Part shown: piece after piece, positions 8,642 through 16,143 of the stretch
Layout of the letters: every line of letters begins with the position of its first letter
Position numbering within the stretch: the stretch's first letter is position 1
Origin: an uncultured Atopobium sp.
Lineage (GTDB): Bacteria > Actinomycetota > Coriobacteriia > Coriobacteriales > Atopobiaceae
Assembly: GCA_937926845.1 (NCBI GenBank)
Contig: CALBBS010000039.1
Span: 1-23,433 of the forward strand
Length of the DNA: 23,433 nt
Reading direction: 5' to 3'
The notes under the pieces: model-generated
The model's input: the letters and a program-made list of their open reading frames with translations, nothing else
Told to the model about the DNA's origin: nothing
The model's database searches: none
Position numbers and translations under genes: made by a program

Positions 8642-9486
8642 TGCGCACATACGATACAGAAACGCTTAAACATCTTCAGCAGGTTGAACGCATGATCTTT
8701 AAAGATTTTGTTGATACCTGCGAGTCTCATAATATCCGCTATTTTGGTATTGCTGGCACTGGTATCGGCGCCTTGCGTCATAAGGGTTTTATTCCTTGGG
8801 ATGACGATATTGATGTTGCGCTTCCTGCAGAAGACTTCCATAAACTCCTAGCTATCTATGATGAAGAATGGGCTGATAAATACAGCATCATCAACTCAGA
8901 ACGCAACATCAACTACCCGTTCCCTACAACACGCATTATGCTCAAGGGTACTCAGTTTTGCGAGGAGGCGCTTGCATCACTTCCGCTTGACCTGGGAATC
9001 TTTTTGGATGTCTATTGTTTTGACAATGTGTCAGATAATCAAAAAGAGTATGAGAAACAGGCTCGTGATACCTGGTTCTGGTCACACATGCGTATTTTGG
9101 TAGATGTTCCACATCCTGTCATCCTGGCCGATGGTATTAAGGGAAAGCTTCTACGTGTTGGAGTTACCATAGGCAGGGGAGTGTGCAAGTTGCTTCACGT
9201 GTCTACTCAAAAGATGTATGAGCGTGAGCAAGAAGCTCGTAATCGCTATGCTCACATTAAAACTAAGCGTATTGGCTATCTCAACGATACTGATCCGTGG
9301 ACGCAGACGTACTACGTTGATGACATTTTCCCTGTTAAGAAGCTTGAATACGAAGGAATGATGGTTGCGTTCCCTAACAAGATTGAGGAGTTCCTTGAGC
9401 TTGTGTATGGAGACTATATGCAACTACCTCCAGTCGAGAAACGCAAAAATCATTATCCCGCTCGTCTGGATTTTGGTCCTTACTAA
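8641..9486 (+). CDS. licD: LicD family phosphotransferase (first copy)
   Basis: LicD proteins transfer phosphocholine from CDP-choline onto surface glycans; relatives transfer other phospho-alcohols such as ribitol phosphate. The 281-residue protein has the family core: GIGALRHKGFIPWDDDIDVA (41-60), with the acidic cluster Asp54-56 and Asp58 that binds metal and nucleotide. It ends in a GDYMQLPP motif shared with the second copy at 18178. The ATG overlaps the rmlB stop, so it is the last gene of the tyrS to rml run and is followed by a strong terminator. No membrane helix is evident, so it should act on a cytoplasmic, lipid-linked precursor. Donor and acceptor are inferred from the nearby licCA and licB. 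Confidence 0.9.
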   Translation: MRTYDTETLKHLQQVERMIFKDFVDTCESHNIRYFGIAGTGIGALRHKGFIPWDDDIDVALPAEDFHKLLAIYDEEWADKYSIINSERNINYPFPTTRIMLKGTQFCEEALASLPLDLGIFLDVYCFDNVSDNQKEYEKQARDTWFWSHMRILVDVPHPVILADGIKGKLLRVGVTIGRGVCKLLHVSTQKMYEREQEARNRYAHIKTKRIGYLNDTDPWTQTYYVDDIFPVKKLEYEGMMVAFPNKIEEFLELVYGDYMQLPPVEKRKNHYPARLDFGPY

Positions 9487-9522
9487 TTCAAGGTCTAGCT
9501 TCTCATTTATAGCAAACACTTT

Positions 9523-9548
9523 AAACGGCACAGCATGTGCCGTTTTTT
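9523..9548 (+). terminator. Terminator closing the tyrS-rml-licD run
   Basis: A 10-bp perfect stem (AAACGGCACA 9523-9532 with TGTGCCGTTT 9536-9545) has a 3-base loop and is followed by a T run through 9548. It lies 36 bases after the licD stop. Confidence 0.92.
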
Positions 9549-9597
9549 GTAAGCCTCTATAGGTAAGTTACGGAAAACTTGATGCTGATACTAATTT

Positions 9598-9632
9598 GTT
9601 CAAAATAAGATATATCTTGTTAAAATTTGAAC
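9598..9632. promoter_or_regulatory. Nested inverted repeats overlapping a candidate licCA promoter
   Basis: A 7-bp inverted repeat, GTTCAAA (9598-9604) and TTTGAAC (9626-9632), encloses a perfect 12-bp palindrome, AAGATATATCTT (9607-9618). A possible promoter, TTGTTA (9617-9622), 17 bases, TACTAT (9640-9645), overlaps both. No other notable signal was seen in the 220-base gap. The arrangement is typical of a repressor operator. The N-terminal winged-helix domain of the downstream protein is a candidate ligand; that link is inference. Confidence 0.4.
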
Positions 9633-9706
9633 ATTGGAGTACTATCTCAAGAGTGTTTTAGATTGATATTTTTTATTGCTATCAGAGGTCTTCATTTGGA
9701 GGAACC

Positions 9707-11497
9707 GTGGCACTGACAAAAAACGTGTTTTCCGTACTAAAAACTATTGCGCTTTCTGACGAGAAACTCAATCAGAGGCAGCTTGCAGAAGAGACCGAGC
9801 TTTCTCTAGGATCAGTTAATTCAGCAGTTAAAACGCTTGAGGATCAGGCTCTTATTGTAGAGGGACTCATCACACCAAAAGGTCTTGAAGCTCTGAAGCC
9901 TTACGAGGTCAAGAATGCCATCATTATGGCAGCTGGCCTGTCTTCTCGCTTTGCACCTATCTCTTATGAGAAGCCAAAGGGTGTCTTGAAGGTTCGCGGA
10001 GAAGTTTTGATTGAACGCCAGATTCATCAGTTGCTTGAGGCTGGAATTTCTGACATCACTGTAGTTGTTGGCTACAAGAAGGAGTACTTCTTCTACTTGG
10101 AGGAGAAGTATGGCGTCAAGATTGTGGTGAACCCAGACTATGCAACCAGAAACAACAATTCCACGCTTTGGTATGTAAAAGACCTGCTTGATAATACCTA
10201 TATCTGCTCCTCTGATGATTACTTCACTCAGAATCCTTTTGAGCACTATGTTTATGAGGCTTATTATTCAGCAACCTATGTTGCAGGAGAGACCGACGAG
10301 TGGTGTCTTAAAGAGGGCCGAGGTGGACGTATTACTGGTGTAGAAATTGGCGGATCTAATTCTTGGATTATGCTCGGTCATGTCTACTTTGATAGGAAAT
10401 TCTCAAAGAAGTTTGTTGACATTCTTGAAGCGGTTTATGACAAGCCAGAGACTGCCGATATGCTCTGGGAAGAGATTTATGTTCGCCACATCAAAGAACT
10501 CTCTATGAGCATTAGAAAATACCCTGATGGCATTATTTATGAGTTTGACTCCCTTGATGAGCTGCGCCAGTTTGATCCTGCATTCATCGAGAACATTGAC
10601 TCAGAGATTTTTGACAACATTGACTCTGTACTGCACTGTCAGAAGAAGGACATTCACGGCTTCTATCCACTAAAGCAGGGTCTGACCAATCTGTCTGCTC
10701 ACTTTATTGTGGGCTACGGTGAAGATGCCCAGGAGTATGTTTACAGGCATCCTGGCGTTGGTACCGAGAAGCTTGTTGACCGCGCCGCTGAAGAGGCTGG
10801 TCTTCGTCTTGCCCGTGAGCTTGGTCTGGATAGCACCTTTATTTATGAGGACCAACAAGAGGGTTGGAAGATTTCTAAGTTTGTAAAGAACGCTCAGAAC
10901 CTTGATCCTCATAATCCTGAACAGCTCAAGCGCGCAATGGAGATGGGTTACAAGTTGCATCACAGTGGCGCTTCACTTGATCGCTCCTTTGACTTTGTCA
11001 ATGAGGGTCTTAATTACGAGAAGCTCCTGCTTGAAGATGGTCCTATTGAGATTCCTGGCTATTATGAGCTTCGCGAGAAGGTCCTGCGCTTAAAGAAGCA
11101 TGCAGATGCTGATCAGTATCCCGTTGTTATTTCTCACAATGATTTCTTCTACCTGAATTTCTTGATTGACGAGGTTGGTAATTACAGCCTTATTGACTGG
11201 GAATATGCAGGTATGTCTGATGAGGCAAATGACTTTGGTACCTTTACGGTTTGTTGTGAGCTTACTGACGATGAAGCAAATGCAGCTATTGATTTCTACT
11301 TTGGACAAGAAGCAACGTTTGAGCAGCGCAGGCACTTCTGGAGTTATGTGGTCTTTGCAGGCTGGTGCTGGTATCTATGGTCACTTGTAAAAGAGGCTGA
11401 GGGCGAGAATGTAGGCGAGTGGTTCTTTATCTACTACCGCTACGCTGCAAATAATATCGACCGCGTGCTTTCTTGGTACGAAGACACTCAGAACTAA
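9707..11497 (+). CDS. licCA: Fusion: winged-helix domain, CTP:phosphocholine cytidylyltransferase (LicC) and choline kinase (LicA)
   Basis: Three domains lie in one 596-residue protein. Residues 1-68 form a MarR-like winged helix-turn-helix (RQLAEETELSLGSVNSAV). Residues 70 to about 300 form a LicC-like nucleotidyltransferase with AAGLSSRF (75-82), PKG (90-92) and the metal-binding SSDD (168-171). Residues 315 to the end form a LicA-like choline kinase with HND (477-479, catalytic Asp479) and IDWEYAG (Asp497). Together the enzymes turn choline and ATP into phosphocholine, then CTP into CDP-choline for LicD. The start is GTG at 9707, with GGAGGA (9698-9703) just upstream. licB follows 17 bases later. 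LicC-LicA fusions are known in Treponema; the helix-turn-helix is an added part that could sense choline status or bind its own promoter. Ethanolamine or another amino-alcohol substrate cannot be excluded. Confidence 0.88.
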   Translation: MALTKNVFSVLKTIALSDEKLNQRQLAEETELSLGSVNSAVKTLEDQALIVEGLITPKGLEALKPYEVKNAIIMAAGLSSRFAPISYEKPKGVLKVRGEVLIERQIHQLLEAGISDITVVVGYKKEYFFYLEEKYGVKIVVNPDYATRNNNSTLWYVKDLLDNTYICSSDDYFTQNPFEHYVYEAYYSATYVAGETDEWCLKEGRGGRITGVEIGGSNSWIMLGHVYFDRKFSKKFVDILEAVYDKPETADMLWEEIYVRHIKELSMSIRKYPDGIIYEFDSLDELRQFDPAFIENIDSEIFDNIDSVLHCQKKDIHGFYPLKQGLTNLSAHFIVGYGEDAQEYVYRHPGVGTEKLVDRAAEEAGLRLARELGLDSTFIYEDQQEGWKISKFVKNAQNLDPHNPEQLKRAMEMGYKLHHSGASLDRSFDFVNEGLNYEKLLLEDGPIEIPGYYELREKVLRLKKHADADQYPVVISHNDFFYLNFLIDEVGNYSLIDWEYAGMSDEANDFGTFTVCCELTDDEANAAIDFYFGQEATFEQRRHFWSYVVFAGWCWYLWSLVKEAEGENVGEWFFIYYRYAANNIDRVLSWYEDTQN

Positions 11498-11514
11498 GAG
11501 CAAAAGGGGAAATT

Positions 11515-12462
11515 ATGTATTACGGTCTTTTAAGCGGTATTCTTTGGGCGGTTGATACCGTTATTCTTGGTGTCGCTCTTGGTATGAGCCCCTATGTTGA
11601 TTCAGCTCAAGCTTCATTTGCCAGTGCATTTATGCATGACTTCTTTGCAGCCGTAGTTCTTTTGGTCATGATGGCTCAGAAGGGCAGGCTTAAGGACACC
11701 CTTAAGGCTGCAAAAACAAAGAGTGGTCGTGTTGTCATGCTTGGCGCTCTTTTGGGTGGACCAATTGGTATGAGTGGTTATCTTGCCGCAATTAATGCTA
11801 TTGGACCTGGTTACACCGCTGCTATTTCGGCTTTTTATCCAGCCGTTGGCTCGCTTTTGGCGTGGCTTCTTCTTAAAGAAAAAATGAATTTGAAGCAGGT
11901 TATTGCCCTTATTGTTGCTCTTGTAGGCGTTATGGTCATTGGTGTATCAACTGCTGCAGGAGAGGGTAATGGAAACGTTCTTGTTGGAATCTTAGGTGTT
12001 GTAGCTTGTGTCTTTGGTTGGGGTTCCGAGGCGGTTATTTTGGCTTGGGGCATGCAAGACGATGCCGTTGATAATGAGACTGCACTCCAGATTAGGCAAA
12101 CTACCTCGGCGTTTGCTTATGGTCTTATTATCCTGCCTCTCGCAGGCTCTGTAGAGTTTGCAAGTCAGGTTGCAGTAACTCCTGCTAATGGTGTCGTTTT
12201 TATTGCGGCCCTTGCAGGTACCGCTTCATATCTCTTCTACTACAAGGCAATTGATGTTATTGGCGCTTCTCGTGGTATGGCGCTGAACATTTCCTACTCT
12301 GCCTGGTCAGTCATTTTTGCCGCGCTTGCGGGTATTGTTCTACCAACAATTATGCCCGAAGCAATTCCGTCTCCATTGATTGTGATTTGCTGCATTGTCA
12401 TTATTGTCGGAACAGTTCTTTCGGCTACTCCAGATTGGAACGAGCTGCTCAAGAGAGATTAA
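11515..12462 (+). CDS. licB: Choline permease of the drug/metabolite transporter family
   Basis: LicB takes up choline from the environment to feed LicA and LicC. The 315-residue protein is almost wholly hydrophobic, with about ten membrane segments and two EamA-like halves, as usual for the drug/metabolite transporter superfamily. The aromatic N-terminus MYYGLLSGILWAVDT is typical of LicB-like members. The ATG at 11515 was chosen because AAAAGGGGA (11502-11510) lies directly upstream; an in-frame extension back to 11473 lies inside the licCA gene. The substrate is assigned from the adjacent licCA and not from binding-site residues, so a related quaternary or amino-alcohol is possible. Confidence 0.85.
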   Translation: MYYGLLSGILWAVDTVILGVALGMSPYVDSAQASFASAFMHDFFAAVVLLVMMAQKGRLKDTLKAAKTKSGRVVMLGALLGGPIGMSGYLAAINAIGPGYTAAISAFYPAVGSLLAWLLLKEKMNLKQVIALIVALVGVMVIGVSTAAGEGNGNVLVGILGVVACVFGWGSEAVILAWGMQDDAVDNETALQIRQTTSAFAYGLIILPLAGSVEFASQVAVTPANGVVFIAALAGTASYLFYYKAIDVIGASRGMALNISYSAWSVIFAALAGIVLPTIMPEAIPSPLIVICCIVIIVGTVLSATPDWNELLKRD

Positions 12463-12495
12463 TTTGTTGCTGCATTCCTAGGTGTCTTTATAAAT

Positions 12496-12531
12496 AGCGA
12501 GCCATTCTGCGATAAGAACGGCTCGCTTTTT
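12496..12531 (+). terminator. Terminator of the licCA-licB operon
   Basis: An 8-bp stem, AGCGAGCC (12496-12503) with GGCTCGCT (12520-12527), contains an inner TTCT/AGAA pairing and is followed by a T run ending at 12531. It lies between two converging genes; the minus-strand side lacks a good T run, so it mainly serves licB. Confidence 0.85.
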
Positions 12532-12565
12532 GTATGTCTAAGGTTGGAAACTGCGTTTGCAAGGA

Positions 12566-14686
12566 CTATTTATCGGAAACGAGTCTCCAGTTATTTCCCG
12601 TTAAACTCCAGGTGGTAAAGTCGGTTGCGTCACCATTAATGACAAACTCTCTAAGCTCTGCATCACGGTTATTTTCGGTAATAGTTTCAATGTAGTAGCG
12701 AGGACGAACCTCTCCCTCATAGGACTCATCAAGAGGAGTGGTGTACCTGGAGAGCATCTGAGGATCTGCGCCCATATCCTTAAGTGTTTGAGCCAGGATA
12801 TCGTAGTGCCAAACAGGAGCATCTGAGACCTGCATAGGCTGCGCTGCGGCTTCCGCGCTTTGACCGGCAGGTTTATAGAAAATTGCTGGAGCAGAAGTCT
12901 CTGTAATGTCGTTTGGTGTCAGATACCAACGACCATGATCAGCAGTCACAATAATAGAGGTATTTTCATAGAGACCAAGGCGTTTAAGCTCTGCAATATA
13001 AGCATCTACGATTTTCCAAGCACCGCGTGTCTGCTCGATCTCATTTTCTTCGCTTGGATCTTTAGGGCGCTCAAGGTTCCTATTAAGAATGAAAGGACCA
13101 TGAGAGCCCATAAGGTGAATGAAGCGGAAACTTCCCGTATCGTTTTCATCATGAACAGACAAACCATAGTGCTGGAGTTCTTGGTAATACTTAAGATCGT
13201 CTTCGTTATAGCGCTGAGAAGACATGTCAACCTCGTCATACGTAAATTTCCTCATCATGCGCATATTAAGATCCTCGGTGTAATACCAGAAGCGAGGTTT
13301 AATTACCCAAGGCATGTCCCTGCAGAGCGCCGTCTTATAAAGAATACGCAGCGCACCAAGAATGTTGAGCTGATTCTCTGAACCACGACCGCGAAGCTCG
13401 TGATAGTTGATAGTGCGGTTGTGCATATAGTCGGTATAAATTGAATTAAAGTTATCGGTATACAGGCCAACGGAATAGCCAAGCTTATTGATGTCATCAA
13501 GATAATGGCTGTTATCTGCCCAACCATTAACAAAGTCACCAAATGACTGGCCAGGTTGCAGACGATTTTCAAAGACAAGGGAAGGAATGCCATAGCGTGT
13601 TGGAATCATGGAGCCAACGGAATTTCTGTACCAGGTAAAACCTGTCATATGGGTAAATGTCTCGGGATATTCGTTATAAAGTTGCTGTACAAAGGCGGTG
13701 TCGGTGGTGTCTAGGACAAACACCACGACATTCTTCTTGGAAGAAACATTAAAGAGACCATCTCTTGTTGCATAAATTTGCTGAGATTCTCTTGCATTTA
13801 CATCTGTAAAAGCTGCTACAGCTGGTCTCCACAGACTTGCAACACCAACTGCCTGGACAATGATAAGGGCGGTTGCGGTTACCAGAAGACCTGTTCTAAG
13901 CTGACGTGCTTTTAGGAGCGAGAAGGTCACTGCAGCTGCAATGATTGCCAGCCAGATGACGCCGGAGACAATCATTTGAGTTGTGAAGTTGGACCAAATA
14001 ACCTCATGTCCATCAGCAAGTGGCATACCACCGTTCAAGAATACTGCCTGGACGTATGATGCCACACCGATGGCACCTACAAACGCAACGGCAACGTTAA
14101 ACGCGCGTTTACGCAGGAGTGAAAGAGTTGCGGTAGAAATCATTGTTAGCAAAAGCCCAGATAAAAATACAGGACCTGCTACATCATTAAGACTAAACGA
14201 TAAATCCTTTGCATTGCTGGCTACCAACTCAAGTGGGGCTACGACCAAGATGGTAAAGACAGTAAAGAAAGAAACAAGAAATGCAACACCAATGCGACCC
14301 TTGGGTTTGAGGGTTCCCTCTTTTTGCTCTTTGAGACGAACGGTCTCTGCTGCAAGGATTTCTTTCATCTGAGCGTTTGCAGCTTCTGCACCTTTGGCGT
14401 CAACCTTGTGAACTTTGCCTTCGACAATCTTATTGGCGTTCTCATCAATCTTAAGCAGACGGAAGAGCATCTTACGAGAACGCCTAAACGCAACGCCAAG
14501 CACTGCAGAGAGCGCAACTACAACTGCTGCCAGTGCCTGGATGGTGTAGGTCATAACTGACGGGTCAACGTAAGCCTGAGCTGTTGCTGGTAGAAGTGTC
14601 CACCAGACTAGAGTCAACACAAGTGTGTAGAGCAAGCCATGGATGATGAACAGAATTTTATTGGCTGACGATGTAGTCATGATCAA
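12566..14686 (-). CDS. LtaS/sulfatase-like membrane phosphotransferase
   Basis: This 706-residue alkaline-phosphatase superfamily enzyme is built like lipoteichoic acid synthases and phosphoglycerol or phosphoethanolamine transferases. There are about seven membrane segments (roughly 10-30, 45-66, 132-152, 170-190, 197-217, 233-257, 264-285). A charged loop of about 60 residues (70-128) lies between segments 2 and 3. The outer catalytic domain spans about 318-700, with likely metal ligands Asp326 (VFVLDTTDT) and Asp583-His584 (TADHGRW). Thr363 (PTRYGIPSL) is a candidate nucleophile and His529 is also conserved in type. The start may be TTG at 14686 (AAGGGG five bases upstream) or ATG at 14680. 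It follows a terminator, so it probably has its own promoter. The substrate is unknown; phosphatidylglycerol is the usual donor in LtaS. Confidence 0.82.
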   Translation of the reverse strand: MIMTTSSANKILFIIHGLLYTLVLTLVWWTLLPATAQAYVDPSVMTYTIQALAAVVVALSAVLGVAFRRSRKMLFRLLKIDENANKIVEGKVHKVDAKGAEAANAQMKEILAAETVRLKEQKEGTLKPKGRIGVAFLVSFFTVFTILVVAPLELVASNAKDLSFSLNDVAGPVFLSGLLLTMISTATLSLLRKRAFNVAVAFVGAIGVASYVQAVFLNGGMPLADGHEVIWSNFTTQMIVSGVIWLAIIAAAVTFSLLKARQLRTGLLVTATALIIVQAVGVASLWRPAVAAFTDVNARESQQIYATRDGLFNVSSKKNVVVFVLDTTDTAFVQQLYNEYPETFTHMTGFTWYRNSVGSMIPTRYGIPSLVFENRLQPGQSFGDFVNGWADNSHYLDDINKLGYSVGLYTDNFNSIYTDYMHNRTINYHELRGRGSENQLNILGALRILYKTALCRDMPWVIKPRFWYYTEDLNMRMMRKFTYDEVDMSSQRYNEDDLKYYQELQHYGLSVHDENDTGSFRFIHLMGSHGPFILNRNLERPKDPSEENEIEQTRGAWKIVDAYIAELKRLGLYENTSIIVTADHGRWYLTPNDITETSAPAIFYKPAGQSAEAAAQPMQVSDAPVWHYDILAQTLKDMGADPQMLSRYTTPLDESYEGEVRPRYYIETITENNRDAELREFVINGDATDFTTWSLTGNNWRLVSDK

Positions 14687-14704
14687 CGAAACCCCTTGTG
14701 TAAG

Positions 14705-14732
14705 TAAAATAGATTTAACAGAGTCTATTTTA
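14705..14732. repeat. AT-rich inverted repeat upstream of the LtaS-like gene
   Basis: TAAAATAGA (14705-14713) and TCTATTTTA (14724-14732) form a 9-bp perfect inverted repeat with a 10-base loop. It lies between the upstream terminator and the ribosome binding site of the LtaS-like gene, where the promoter must lie. It may be an operator or a leader hairpin; no T run makes it a clear terminator. Confidence 0.4.
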
Positions 14733-14742
14733 TCTTTTTATC

Positions 14743-14782
14743 AAAAAAGAAGCCCGTAACAAGATAGTAGTTACGAGCTTCT
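14743..14782 (-). terminator. Terminator of the glycosyltransferase-aminotransferase-TagD fusion unit
   Basis: A 13-bp stem (14748-14760 with 14770-14782, one mismatch that is a G-U pair in the minus-strand RNA) with a 9-base loop is followed on the minus strand by six T (plus-strand A run 14743-14748). It lies about 15 bases past the stop of the TagD-fusion gene. Confidence 0.88.
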
Positions 14783-14797
14783 GATTTAGATTTAAGG

Positions 14798-16141
14798 CTA
14801 GCTAATCTGCAAAGTATTTGTTCCTAGATAATAATCGCCCATTACCTTACAAAGTGTACGTGAAATATCTCGGGAAATATAAGAATTTGAAGCACCGTTT
14901 GCAATAGCTTGAGCAAACGTAATAAGCTCAAACCTAAAGCCCTCACCATCAAGTTGATAGAAGTAACGCTTATTGTCTGCAGGATTTTCGTAGCGGATTT
15001 CAAAGTAATCTGTTTTCCACCAAGGTGCTGGTACATAGACATAAGCGTCAGTACCAGAGATAACCAACTCGCCCTCAGATTTAACACCGGTTGCTACTTT
15101 CATAGAAGCTACCGCACTTGGATAGACAAAATCTATCTTGGTAAATTCACCTTCGTGGACAAAGCCCTTCTCGCCACGAGTAATGATTTGCGAAGATGTG
15201 TAGTCGGTACCAAGAATTTGGAAGATAGGGAGAAGGGCAATGGGTCCCCATTCACCCATACCACCCCAGTTGGCACCCGTAATTGAATCATCAGTTTTGT
15301 TATAACGAAGTGAGGTGCAGGTGGTATCAACTGAGACAACCTTGCCGATTTTTCCGCCTTTAACCAAGAGAACAAGTCGATGGAAGGCTGTTGAATATGC
15401 TGTTTTAATGGCATCTTGAAGCACTAAACCACGCTCTTGTGCATAAGCTACTAGAGAATCGCCAGCCTCTGGTGTTAGAGCAAAGGGGGATTCACATAGG
15501 ACATGCTTTCCCGCCTCAAGCGCCTGCCTGATTTGTTTCTCGTGAAGAGATGGATCAGATGCAATGACAACAGCATCAACTTTTTGTAGAAGATCGGAGA
15601 TGTCAGAGGTTACAACAGGAAGCTCAGATAGCTCAGGAGTAAGCATGGTGGTGTCGGGCGTAGCAATGCCTTCAATCTCCATACCGTTTACAAAACGAGC
15701 TTGCCTCCTGTATTTATCAAGCCAAGAAGCGTCACCAATGAGGCCAACAGAAAGTTTGCGCTCTTCACTGCGGAGCTCCGTGCTTGAAATGCCTTTTGTT
15801 CGATCAAGATACACTACTTTGCAATAGTCAGAAAGGTAGTCAAATTTGCCTTTCCAGTCTGAGCCAATGGCAAAAATATCTGCGCCATAACGGCGAATAT
15901 CGTCAATTTTTTGACCTTCGTATTCCTCAACGATAATCTCGTCAGCAAGACCGGTCTCTCTGACGTTTTCGATTCGTTCAGAGAGGCTTTGTTTTACGTT
16001 GATTTTACCGCGAGCCATATCATAGGCTTCAGCAGTAACGCCTACGATAAGATAGTCGCCCAGGTCTTTGGCACGCTTGAGTAGGTTAGTGTGACCATAG
16101 TGAAGCAGGTCAAAGGTGCCATAGGTGATTACCTTGGTCAT
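14798..16141 (-). CDS. TagD-like cytidylyltransferase fused to a Gfo/Idh/MocA-type oxidoreductase domain
   Basis: Residues 1-125 form a glycerol-3-phosphate cytidylyltransferase-like domain: GTFDLLHYGH with HYGH at 14-17, and RTKGISST (114-121), both intact. It should join CTP to a phospho-alcohol. Residues 130-447 resemble Gfo/Idh/MocA oxidoreductases, but the hallmarks are altered. The Rossmann loop reads GLIGDASW (133-140), the usual EKP is ESP (217-219), and the place expected for the catalytic histidine reads GEWGPI (296-301). The second half may therefore be inactive, structural or changed in chemistry; the alignment was done by eye. The ATG follows GGGAG, and the gene starts 2 bases after the aminotransferase stop, so the two are coupled. 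The product could be CDP-glycerol or a CDP-amino-alcohol. Confidence 0.85.
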   Translation of the reverse strand: MTKVITYGTFDLLHYGHTNLLKRAKDLGDYLIVGVTAEAYDMARGKINVKQSLSERIENVRETGLADEIIVEEYEGQKIDDIRRYGADIFAIGSDWKGKFDYLSDYCKVVYLDRTKGISSTELRSEERKLSVGLIGDASWLDKYRRQARFVNGMEIEGIATPDTTMLTPELSELPVVTSDISDLLQKVDAVVIASDPSLHEKQIRQALEAGKHVLCESPFALTPEAGDSLVAYAQERGLVLQDAIKTAYSTAFHRLVLLVKGGKIGKVVSVDTTCTSLRYNKTDDSITGANWGGMGEWGPIALLPIFQILGTDYTSSQIITRGEKGFVHEGEFTKIDFVYPSAVASMKVATGVKSEGELVISGTDAYVYVPAPWWKTDYFEIRYENPADNKRYFYQLDGEGFRFELITFAQAIANGASNSYISRDISRTLCKVMGDYYLGTNTLQIS

Positions 16142-16143
16142 GG

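Noticed and set aside
9487..9760. Phase-variable tetranucleotide repeat as in Haemophilus licA
   Set aside because: No tandem tetranucleotide or homopolymer tract was found at the start of licCA; the only repeats are inverted.
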